From NCBI GenBank assembly GCA_900555165.1, contig USKE01000152.1, forward strand, positions 1 to 5,385: a stretch of DNA of 5,385 nt, written 5' to 3'. This DNA comes from an uncultured Porphyromonadaceae bacterium. GTDB lineage: Bacteria > Bacteroidota > Bacteroidia > Bacteroidales > Muribaculaceae. A program made the position numbers and the translations under genes. Shown piece after piece: positions 1 through 4,938 of this stretch. Below the pieces are notes generated by a model. It was not told the DNA's origin. It did not search any database and saw nothing but the letters and a program-made list of their open reading frames with translations. Numbering within the stretch: the first letter of the stretch is position 1; each line of letters opens with the position of its first letter.

Positions 1-162
1 TCCCGCCACCGACTGCAGCACGTCACCGATATTGCCGCCCGACAGAAGGGTGATGATGCCGGCCACTATCACGCCGACGATTCCGCCGCCGATTCCCAGG
101 GCCTTTCCCGAACTGCGCCGGTCGACCACATTGTTGCTGTTTCTGCGTCCGTCAAGTCTCAT
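1..162 (-). CDS. Neutral zinc metallopeptidase, YpfJ/KPN_02809 family (N-terminal part only)
   Basis: Translating the minus strand from ATG at 162 gives 54 open codons running off the window's left edge. The peptide begins MRLDGRRNSNNVVDRRSSG, which matches the usual start of the YpfJ/KPN_02809 neutral zinc metallopeptidase family (a 'GRRxSxNVxDRR' opening). A glycine-rich hydrophobic segment follows at about residues 23-40, consistent with one membrane-spanning helix and an N-in topology. The family's HExxH zinc-binding motif would lie further downstream, outside the window, so catalysis cannot be confirmed. The cellular substrate of this family is not well established. The gene diverges from the deacylase gene at 215 with 52 bp between the start codons. 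The identification rests on the N-terminal motif only. Confidence 0.8.
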   Translation of the reverse strand, partial: MRLDGRRNSNNVVDRRSSGKALGIGGGIVGVIVAGIITLLSGGNIGDVLQSVAG

Positions 163-169
163 AATGATG

Positions 170-177
170 CAAAATTA
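170..177 (-). promoter_or_regulatory. Bacteroidetes -7 promoter box for the metallopeptidase gene
   Basis: On the minus strand this reads TAATTTTG, a perfect TAnnTTTG box. It lies only 7 bp before the ATG at 162, so transcription would begin a few bases before the start codon and the mRNA would be nearly leaderless. Alternatively, the true promoter lies further upstream or a later start codon is used. No convincing -33 TTG element is seen at the expected distance. Confidence 0.45.
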
Positions 178-178
178 G

Positions 179-186
179 TAAATTTG
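179..186 (+). promoter_or_regulatory. Bacteroidetes -7 promoter box for the prolyl-tRNA deacylase gene
   Basis: TAAATTTG matches TAnnTTTG exactly. Transcription would start near 190, giving a leader of about 25 nt before ATG 215. The box lies within a 19-bp near-palindrome (169-187, one mismatched pair around a central base), and the opposite half of that palindrome forms the minus-strand -7 box at 170-177. No clear -33 element is seen, and no Shine-Dalgarno sequence precedes the ATG, which is normal in Bacteroidetes. Confidence 0.6.
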
Positions 187-214
187 CCCCGAAAATATCA
201 GAACAGTCACGTAT

Positions 215-757
215 ATGAATATAACGAAAGGGAGGCCCGCCGAGTTTGAGGCAAGGTCACGGATTGAAAGGGAGGTTTACGACAGGCTTGATGAGCTTGG
301 CATCGGGTTCGATACCATCGACCATGAGGCCGCTGCGACAATGGATGTCTGCGACGCGGTCTCGGCAGCTGCCGGATGCTCGATCTTCAAGAATCTGTTC
401 CTCTGCAACCGCCAGCAGACGCAGTTCTATCTGGTGCTGATTCCGGCCGACAAGCCGTTCAAGACCAAATATATCTCGTCGCAGTTAGGGTGCGCTCGGC
501 TTTCGTTCGGTCCCCCTGAGATGATGGATCGCCTGCTTGGCGTTACGCCCGGCGCCGTGACTCCGCTGGGACTGTTGCGCGACACGGAAAGGGTGATACG
601 GGTGGCCGTTGACCGTGACCTGCTGGCGTCACCGACGGTGGGGTGCCATCCGGGGGTGAACACCTCGACTGTGCGCATGCCCCTGGCCGACCTGCTTGAG
701 CGCTATATCCCGTCGACCGGGCATGATATCACGTTGGTTGATCTCCCCGCCGAGTAA
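215..757 (+). CDS. Free-standing prolyl-tRNA editing deacylase (YbaK/ProX, ProXp-ala/PrdX type)
   Basis: This 180-residue protein belongs to the YbaK/EbsC/ProRS-INS editing superfamily, subgroup PrdX/ProXp-ala. These cytosolic enzymes act in trans to hydrolyse mischarged tRNA(Pro), typically Ala-tRNA(Pro), and so prevent mistranslation of proline codons. It opens with the family's TKGRPAEFEAR segment. The IDHE motif at about residues 35-38 and the FKNLFLCNR block at 58-66 follow; Lys59 there corresponds to the catalytic/substrate lysine of ProXp-ala. Next come DKPFKTK (79-85), ARLSFGPPE (94-102), the TPGAVTPLGL loop (111-120) and GCHPGVNTS (143-151), which holds the conserved His-Pro and Asn. 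The length is normal for the subgroup, and no tRNA synthetase domain is fused. The start at 215 places the conserved N-terminus at residue 4. The gene is monocistronic and ends 40 bp before a strong terminator. Ala-tRNA(Pro) specificity is inferred from family membership. Confidence 0.92.
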   Translation: MNITKGRPAEFEARSRIEREVYDRLDELGIGFDTIDHEAAATMDVCDAVSAAAGCSIFKNLFLCNRQQTQFYLVLIPADKPFKTKYISSQLGCARLSFGPPEMMDRLLGVTPGAVTPLGLLRDTERVIRVAVDRDLLASPTVGCHPGVNTSTVRMPLADLLERYIPSTGHDITLVDLPAE

Positions 758-797
758 GAGGCTGACCGGTATATAATTTTGATCAGGCATTTATGAC

Positions 798-830
798 AAA
801 GGGGTGTGGCCTGTCGGGCCACACCCCTTT
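798..830. terminator. Bidirectional intrinsic terminator between convergent genes
   Basis: A perfect 14-bp stem (arms 798-811 and 817-830) encloses the 5-nt loop TGTCG. The arm is AAAGGGGTGTGGCC, so each strand has a GC-rich stem ending in a short U tract (TTTGCTTA on plus, TTTGTCATAA on minus). It lies 40 bp after the deacylase stop and 19 bp beyond the stop of the convergent carboxyltransferase gene, and can serve both. Confidence 0.9.
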
Positions 831-849
831 GCTTATGGAATAGTGATGA

Positions 850-2739
850 TTATTCGAACTCGATGAGGAGGTCGTCGGTGCCGACAACCTGGTCGGGGGC
901 GACGAAGATACGTTTGATCACGGTGTCTTTCGGAGCCTCGAGGTCGTTCTCCATCTTCATGGCCTCGTAGACCATGATAACCTGACCCTTCTTTACGGCG
1001 TCGCCGGGCTTTACGTTAATCTCGACGATGCGGCCGCCCATCGGCGCGCGGAATACCTCGCCGGTAATGGGTTCGTCAGCTGCGGCGGGAGCGGCTACAG
1101 GCGCTGCGGCCTTCGGCTCTTCGGCAGGGGCGTTGGCGGCAAGTTCCTCCTTGCGGCGGTTGGTCAGGAAGGTTTTGGCCACGTTGGGCAGAAGCTCAAG
1201 CAGAAGCTCTTCCTCTTTGTTCGATGCCAGGGGCACGCCGAGTTTGGGATCCACGTCGTTGGCCGGTTTCTTGTACGACGATACATCGTATGCCTTCTCG
1301 GTGGCGTCGCCGGTGATCTGGCGGCGAAACTCGGGATCCACGGGCACCGGTGTGTGGCCGTATTCACCCTTCACGAGCGAGATGAACTGGTTGTTGGTCT
1401 GGGTGTAGTCGGCGTTGCCTTTGCGGCGGTCCATGGCCAGGAGCACGGCCTGCGAGCCCACAATCTGCGACGTGGGGGTAACCAGGGGCACCAGACCGGC
1501 GTCGCGGCGCACTTTCGGGATAAGTTTCATGGCGTCGTCGAGCAGATCCGATGCGCCGAGAGCCTTCAGCTGGGCCACCATGTTCGAGTACATGCCGCCC
1601 GGCACCTCGGCCTCCTTGACAAGCAGGTTGGGTTTGGGGAAACCGAAGTATGCCTCGATGGCGTGGCACTGTGCCAGCAGTTCCTCCTCGTCACCGGCCT
1701 TGGCGGCGGCGATGGCCTTGTCGAACATGGCGTCGACCTCGGCGGGCAGAGTGTCTTTGAGGGGGTTGAAGGCTTTGGGGAAACGGTCTTTGTTGAGGTC
1801 GAAGTCGGCCAGCTGACGGCGCACGCCTTCCAGACGCTCGCGGATCTCGCCCACTTTCTCCATGTTCACGTCAACCTCGATGCCGAGTTTCTTGCAGAAT
1901 ACATAGACAAGCTCGATGGCGGGGGCCGCTGAGCCTTCGCCGAAGTACCAGATGTTGGTGTCGAGGATGTCGACGCCGTTCATGATTGCCATCAGCGACG
2001 ATGCCAGACCGTAGCCCGGGGTGCAGTGCGTGTGGAAATCCACGGGCACCTTCACGGCAGCTTTCAGCTTGCCGATGATCGAGGCGGCACGCAGCGGATT
2101 CACCAGGCCGGCCATATCCTTGAGCGTGATGATCTTGGCGCCGAGACGCTCCATCTCTTTGGCTTTCTCCACGAAATATTCGTCGGTGAAGATCTTTTCG
2201 GGAGCGGCGGGAGCCTCCTCCTTCTTGCCGAACAGTTTCGAGAAGAAACCCTTCTTTTCGGGCTGTGCCACCGGCTCGTCCTTGGGGTCGACGGTGTAGC
2301 AGACAGCGGCGTCGGCGATGCCGCCCAGCTCATTGATCAGGCGGATAGACTCCTTGATGTTGTCGATATCGTTGAGGGCGTCGAAGATACGCATGATGTT
2401 GAGGCCGTTCTTGATGGCCTCTTTATAGAATCCCTCGAGCACCGAGTTGGGGTAGGGCACGTAACCGAAAAGGTTGCGGCCGCGCGAGAGGGCCGAGAGC
2501 AGAGATTTGCCTTCGACGGCTTTCGAGATCTTGCGCAGGCGCTCCCAGGGTGACTCGTCGAGATAACGCATCACAGAGTCGGGGATGGCGCCGCCCCAGA
2601 CCTCCATGATATAGAAACCGGCATCCTTGTAGAGGGGGAGGAGCGGATCGATGTCCTGTTGTCTGAGTCGGGTGGCGAAGAGCGACTGCTGTCCGTCGCG
2701 CAGAGTCAAGTCTCTGATTTTAAGTTTCTTCTCTTCCAT
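850..2739 (-). CDS. oadA: Biotin-dependent carboxyltransferase: oxaloacetate decarboxylase alpha / pyruvate carboxylase subunit B
   Basis: The 629-residue protein has three parts. (1) The DRE-TIM carboxyltransferase barrel covers about 6-310. It contains LTLRDGQQS (11-19, metal-binding Asp15), ITLKDMAGL (204-212, Lys207 as the likely carboxylated metal-bridging lysine) and DFHTHCTPG (234-242, metal ligands His236 and His238). (2) The conserved PYC/OADA domain covers about 320-530, including PGGMYSN and TPTSQIVGSQAV. (3) An Ala/Pro-rich linker (about 534-556) leads to a C-terminal biotinyl domain. Its EAMKMEN motif puts the biotin-accepting Lys595 34 residues before the end, as usual. The enzyme moves a carboxyl group between biotin and pyruvate/oxaloacetate. 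It could be the alpha subunit of a Na+-pumping decarboxylase or PycB of two-subunit pyruvate carboxylase; no beta/gamma or biotin-carboxylase gene is adjacent to decide. An odd feature is an extra charged, Pro/Ala-rich segment at about 152-183 inside the barrel. The start fits the family N-terminus, and no Shine-Dalgarno sequence is evident. Confidence 0.93.
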   Translation of the reverse strand: MEEKKLKIRDLTLRDGQQSLFATRLRQQDIDPLLPLYKDAGFYIMEVWGGAIPDSVMRYLDESPWERLRKISKAVEGKSLLSALSRGRNLFGYVPYPNSVLEGFYKEAIKNGLNIMRIFDALNDIDNIKESIRLINELGGIADAAVCYTVDPKDEPVAQPEKKGFFSKLFGKKEEAPAAPEKIFTDEYFVEKAKEMERLGAKIITLKDMAGLVNPLRAASIIGKLKAAVKVPVDFHTHCTPGYGLASSLMAIMNGVDILDTNIWYFGEGSAAPAIELVYVFCKKLGIEVDVNMEKVGEIRERLEGVRRQLADFDLNKDRFPKAFNPLKDTLPAEVDAMFDKAIAAAKAGDEEELLAQCHAIEAYFGFPKPNLLVKEAEVPGGMYSNMVAQLKALGASDLLDDAMKLIPKVRRDAGLVPLVTPTSQIVGSQAVLLAMDRRKGNADYTQTNNQFISLVKGEYGHTPVPVDPEFRRQITGDATEKAYDVSSYKKPANDVDPKLGVPLASNKEEELLLELLPNVAKTFLTNRRKEELAANAPAEEPKAAAPVAAPAAADEPITGEVFRAPMGGRIVEINVKPGDAVKKGQVIMVYEAMKMENDLEAPKDTVIKRIFVAPDQVVGTDDLLIEFE

Positions 2740-2777
2740 AAATGTAATGAGTTGTCAGTTAGAGGCAGAGATTGCTT

Positions 2778-2830
2778 GTCGCGGCCGGTGGGCGGCGCGC
2801 CGCTGCCGGCGCAAGGGCACCCGCCGCGAC
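2778..2830 (-). promoter_or_regulatory. GC-rich nested hairpin in the leader of the carboxyltransferase mRNA
   Basis: The leader runs from about 2862 down to 2740, roughly 120 nt. Within it, 2778-2790 pairs with 2818-2830: 12 of 13 positions pair, the exception being 2786/2822. Inside this stem, a perfect 6-bp stem of GCGCCG with CGGCGC (2797-2802 and 2807-2812) has a 4-nt loop. No U tract follows on the minus strand, so it is not a simple intrinsic terminator. Possible roles are mRNA stabilisation, translational control or protein binding. I do not recognise it as a known riboswitch class. Confidence 0.55.
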
Positions 2831-2865
2831 GGAAGGGGAGAGTGCTGCCTGTTCATTTCTCGATG

Positions 2866-2873
2866 CAAACTTA
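2866..2873 (-). promoter_or_regulatory. Bacteroidetes -7 promoter box for the carboxyltransferase gene
   Basis: The minus strand reads TAAGTTTG followed by C, a perfect TAnnTTTG box in an AT-rich stretch. Transcription would begin near 2863 and give a leader of about 120 nt. The -33 TTG is not at the usual distance (the nearest TTTG is only 12 nt upstream), which suggests the promoter may need help or be regulated. Confidence 0.65.
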
Positions 2874-2875
2874 CA

Positions 2876-2902
2876 AATTATTTCACAAAAAGCGAAATAA
2901 TT
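2876..2902. promoter_or_regulatory. Operator-like dyad immediately upstream of the -7 box
   Basis: AATTATTTC (2876-2884) is the exact reverse complement of GAAATAATT (2894-2902), with a 9-nt spacer. Half-site centres are 18 bp apart. Relative to the predicted start it covers about -13 to -39, where a dimeric regulator could block or recruit RNA polymerase. The sequence is AT-rich, so chance is a real alternative. Confidence 0.4.
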
Positions 2903-3009
2903 ACAATAATTTATTGAAATAAAGACGCCTGCCCGCCAAAGCCCCGTTTTCCATCCCCCCGCTTAGCAATTTGTCGCTCATCATAAAAGCAAGATAGTGC
3001 ATCCATCAG

Positions 3010-3189
3010 CGCGAAGCACAAGGGGGTTGCAGAACTCTGCTAATTGTAGGGACATGCCTTTGGCATGTTGGATAATCTCATTGGTAATCAGCCAAACATC
3101 GCAAAGCGATGTCCCTACAAATTAGGCAAAAATCGAGTTTTGCAACACCCTCGCGAGAGTTCAGGCCACTATGCGGCTTGTGCTTCGCG
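3010..3189. repeat. Nested imperfect inverted-repeat region enclosing a BIME-like core
   Basis: Three pairs of arms nest around one centre. The outer pair is CGCGAAGCACAAG at 3010-3022 with its perfect complement at 3177-3189 (13 bp). The middle pair is 3022-3037 with 3135-3150 (14 of 16 match). The inner pair is 3040-3055 with 3109-3125 (16 bp plus one bulged A). The right half has an extra segment at about 3151-3176. Copies of the octamer TTAGCAAT at 2963-2970 and 3196-3203 bracket the region as direct repeats and might be a target-site duplication. No ORF for a transposase lies inside, so a non-autonomous element or remnant is the best reading. Confidence 0.55.
3044..3120. repeat. BIME/REP-like palindromic element, complete copy
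   Basis: The ends are 12-bp perfect inverted repeats, TTGTAGGGACAT at 3044-3055 and its complement at 3109-3120. Just inside each end is a local hairpin: ACATGCC-TTT-GGCATGT (3052-3068) and ACATCGC-AAA-GCGATGT (3096-3112), with a 27-nt spacer between them. Each hairpin is preceded, on its own strand, by GTAGGG. A GTAG tetranucleotide at the foot of a hairpin is the known hallmark of REP units processed by REP-associated tyrosine transposases, and two inverted REPs make a BIME. The assignment to that class is inference; the symmetry is directly visible. Confidence 0.7.
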
Positions 3190-3317
3190 TTGCCGTTAGC
3201 AATCACTGATTTGGCCCGGTTTATTGAACACTGATAATAATGAATACCGGCATGCTATGGCGCACACAGGTATGCGCGGCTTGGGCGGCGGGATTTACGC
3301 AGGGCTACGCCGGTCTG

Positions 3318-3440
3318 CTACCTGATCACGCGTTTCTGCCCGTTCGAGATGTATATGCCGGGGGCAGGTGTGGGCGATGTGACTTCGCGACCCGAAAGGT
3401 CAAACAGCCTAACCGGGACGAGATTATGCCTGTTCTTTCA
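3318..3440 (-). pseudogene. Remnant of a T9SS cargo gene: C-terminal sorting-signal fragment
   Basis: On the minus strand, an open frame from just after a TGA (3438-3440) to a TAG (3318-3320) encodes 39 residues. They include VRLFDLSGREVTSP and end with APGIYISNGQKRVIR. This is the typical shape of the type A C-terminal signal of type IX secretion cargo: a 'V..LDLxGR.V' strand, then 'PGIYI..G.K.VI+' and a basic last residue. The intact signal sits at the very end of large secreted proteins, but no start codon exists in this frame and upstream sequence in all minus frames lacks a recognisable parent domain. It is best read as the 3' stub of a deleted or decayed gene. No terminator is apparent after it. 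Confidence 0.7.
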
Positions 3441-3445
3441 AGGTC

Positions 3446-3565
3446 ATGAAGGCCTCCTTTGAAGGGGAAGAAATTCAGTTCAAGGCAAAAATCATAGGAG
3501 ATGAACTCATTCTGTCCACAATGAGAATCCTTAAAGAGAAAAAGCAACCAAGTGCCACCAGGTAG
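3446..3565 (+). CDS. Small unrecognised ORF, possibly a gene fragment
   Basis: ATG 3446 to TAG 3563-3565 encodes 39 residues, starting MKASFEGEEIQFKAKIIG. The frame is open back to a TAA at 3410-3412. Its hydrophobic/polar alternation (EEIQFKAKIIGDELILST) looks like two beta strands and a turn, and it ends in a basic tail. The base composition is visibly lower in GC than the flanking genes. AAGG lies six bases before the ATG, a weak ribosome site at best. I do not recognise a family. It may be a genuine small protein, the 3' end of a decayed beta-barrel-type protein, or chance. It is adjacent to the T9SS remnant and on the opposite strand. Confidence 0.3.
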   Translation: MKASFEGEEIQFKAKIIGDELILSTMRILKEKKQPSATR

Positions 3566-3757
3566 GCCTGAGCCTCTATCTGACGCTTTCTTGATTGCTT
3601 TTCGCTAATTTACAACCAAATTTTGAATCACGAAAGCTTTTACCTTAAAAAAATATGGAGCCAAAAATCAATGAAATAGTTTTAGGGCAATTTGGGGGGC
3701 GATTGGTGGAGGATTTCGGGGCAGACGCAGAGGGGCGGAGAGGGAGAGGGGGTCGGG
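3566..3757. other. Non-coding stretch: AT-rich part, then G-rich tract with G-quadruplex pattern
   Basis: From 3566 to about 3670 the sequence is AT-rich, with no TAnnTTTG box or hairpin that I trust. From about 3688 the plus strand becomes strongly purine-rich. Positions 3732-3757 hold four G runs (3732-3735, 3742-3744, 3748-3752, 3755-3757) with loops of 6, 3 and 2 nt, which fits the G3+N1-7 quadruplex pattern. Open frames across it have low-complexity translations and are not credible genes. Confidence 0.45.
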
Positions 3758-3802
3758 AAAAAGAGCGGAACCGCGGCGGCCTGTGGGGGCCGGCGCGGTT
3801 CC
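3758..3802 (-). terminator. Intrinsic terminator of the leucine-rich repeat gene
   Basis: Reading the minus strand, GGAACCGCG (3802-3794) pairs perfectly with CGCGGTTCC (3775-3767). After one mismatch the stem continues with CGGCC paired to GGCCG and a 6-nt loop. Four bases beyond the stem comes a run of five T (3762-3758). It lies 77 bp after the stop codon of the LRR gene, with nothing coding in between. Confidence 0.85.
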
Positions 3803-3879
3803 GGTTCAAGTGGTTATTGTCTCAGGGGTGCCGGGCTGTGCCGGCAGACCCTGGAGGTATCTGTGGTAAGGGTGGGTGA

Positions 3880-4938
3880 TCAGTAGTTCCACTGGCAGGC
3901 TACCATTGACAGTGAGTTGTCGCCGATAGTGCGGAGGTCGGTGATCATGTTGTAGCGGCAGTTGATATAGGTAAGAGCCTGGTCAAACGATACATCGAGC
4001 ATGGTGAGCTGGTTGTTGTTGCAGAGCAGACGCTGGAGGAAGGTCTGGTTCGACAGGGTGAGCTGGGTCAGGTCGTTGTACGAGCAGTCAACGAAGAGCA
4101 GCTGCGGGCAGTTCTGCACGTCGAGCGAGGTAAGGTCGTTGTAAGAGCATACGAGGTCGAGCAGGGCGGGGCAGTCGCGCACGGCCAGTGACTGCATGTT
4201 GTTGTCGGTGCAGAGGAATGTGCTCAGCGAGGGGAGGCCGCTCACGATGAGGTTTACGATCTCGTTGTCGTCGATGTTGAGGTTCTGCAGGGCGGTCAAA
4301 CCGGTGAGGTTGATCGAGGTGAGCTTGTTATAGCCGCAGTAGAGGTTCTTGAGGTTCGTGCAGTCGGCCACCGAGAGGTATTCCAGGTGGTTGCCCTGGC
4401 AGTTGAGGGTCTTCAGGGTCGCCGAGTTGGCCACGTTGAGCTCTACGAGCAGGTTGTTGGATACGTTGAGGGTCTGCAGGGCCGGGGTCTGGCCGATCTC
4501 GAAGTCGGTGATGCGGTTCTTGTAGATCTTCACGTTCATCAGGGCGGTGCAGCCGCTCATGTCGATTGTGCGGATCTTGTTGCGCGAGGCGTTGAGGTCG
4601 GTCAGGGCGGCGTCGCCGGCGAGGCTTACAGACGCCAGGCTGTTGCGCGAAACGTCAACGCTCTGCAGTGCGGTGAAACCGGCCAGGTTGAGGTCGCCGG
4701 CGAGTCTCTTGTCTTTCCAGTCGATGGCGGTCACGCGGCCGTTGGTTACGGTGACACCCTCCCATGTGGCGGGGTTCTTGAGGTCTGAGATTTTAAGTGC
4801 CTGTGCGTTGGTTCCCTCTTTTTCAGCAGGCATAGCCAGGAACGACTGGAGCTGTTTGAGCTCGTTCTTGTCGAACTTCTGGGCAGAGACGGTCATGCTA
4901 CCGAGCACGAGAGTCAATAGTAATAGAGCTTTTTTCAT
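3880..4938 (-). CDS. Secreted leucine-rich repeat protein (13 x 21-residue repeats)
   Basis: The 352-residue protein begins with a signal peptide: MKK, a hydrophobic core (about 4-14) and a likely signal peptidase I cut after VSA (Ala19/Gln20). No lipobox cysteine is present. Residues 20-79 form a short N-terminal cap with the pattern 'LKQLQSFL...N...L...PATWEGVTV..GRVTAIDW', which in Bacteroidales LRR proteins precedes the repeats. Residues 80-352 are exactly thirteen 21-residue repeats of the type LxxLxVxxCxxLxxLxCxxNx. The Asn column is kept in every repeat, as in an LRR asparagine ladder. A Cys two or three positions before it occurs in eight of the last nine repeats. The chain stops exactly at a repeat boundary, without a C-terminal cap, transmembrane helix or T9SS signal. 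It is probably periplasmic or exported, with a curved solenoid for protein or glycan binding; the partner is unknown. No adjacent gene shares a transcript with it. Confidence 0.9.
   Translation of the reverse strand: MKKALLLLTLVLGSMTVSAQKFDKNELKQLQSFLAMPAEKEGTNAQALKISDLKNPATWEGVTVTNGRVTAIDWKDKRLAGDLNLAGFTALQSVDVSRNSLASVSLAGDAALTDLNASRNKIRTIDMSGCTALMNVKIYKNRITDFEIGQTPALQTLNVSNNLLVELNVANSATLKTLNCQGNHLEYLSVADCTNLKNLYCGYNKLTSINLTGLTALQNLNIDDNEIVNLIVSGLPSLSTFLCTDNNMQSLAVRDCPALLDLVCSYNDLTSLDVQNCPQLLFVDCSYNDLTQLTLSNQTFLQRLLCNNNQLTMLDVSFDQALTYINCRYNMITDLRTIGDNSLSMVACQWNY
3883..4701 (-). repeat. Thirteen in-frame 63-bp LRR-coding repeats
   Basis: Residues 80-352 divide into 13 units of 21 residues without gaps, so the DNA is 13 diverged 63-bp units occupying 819 bp up to the stop codon. 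The units are diverged in sequence rather than recent identical copies, apart from local near-matches such as the CSYNDLTxL stretches of units 9-10 and 10-11. Exact periodicity favours growth by unit duplication. Confidence 0.85.

Noticed and set aside
1354..1932. Plus-strand 192-codon open frame opposite the carboxyltransferase gene
   Set aside because: It is the antisense shadow of a gene with clear motifs. Its His/Val/Gly-rich translation is typical of reversed GC-rich coding sequence.
2026..2553. Plus-strand 175-codon open frame inside the carboxyltransferase gene
   Set aside because: It is the antisense of conserved barrel residues, with no recognisable domain of its own.
2651..2922. 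Plus-strand frames spanning the carboxyltransferase start and leader
   Set aside because: They are shadows of the gene's 5' end and of the GC-rich leader hairpin, with no ribosome site or family resemblance.
3010..3189. CRISPR array or small RNA gene as an explanation for the repeats
   Set aside because: There are no regularly spaced direct repeats, and the symmetry is inverted with no promoter box at the edges.
3240..3449. Plus-strand 69-codon frame, considered as a small Cys-containing protein
   Set aside because: Most of it is antisense to the T9SS signal remnant, which is a far better match on the minus strand.
3326..3547. Minus-strand 73-codon frame overlapping the T9SS remnant
   Set aside because: It is in a different frame from the recognisable sorting signal and its own translation resembles nothing known to me.
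3655..3886. Plus-strand frames rich in Gly, Arg and Glu across the G-rich tract
   Set aside because: The low-complexity translation reflects purine-rich DNA and runs through the LRR terminator.
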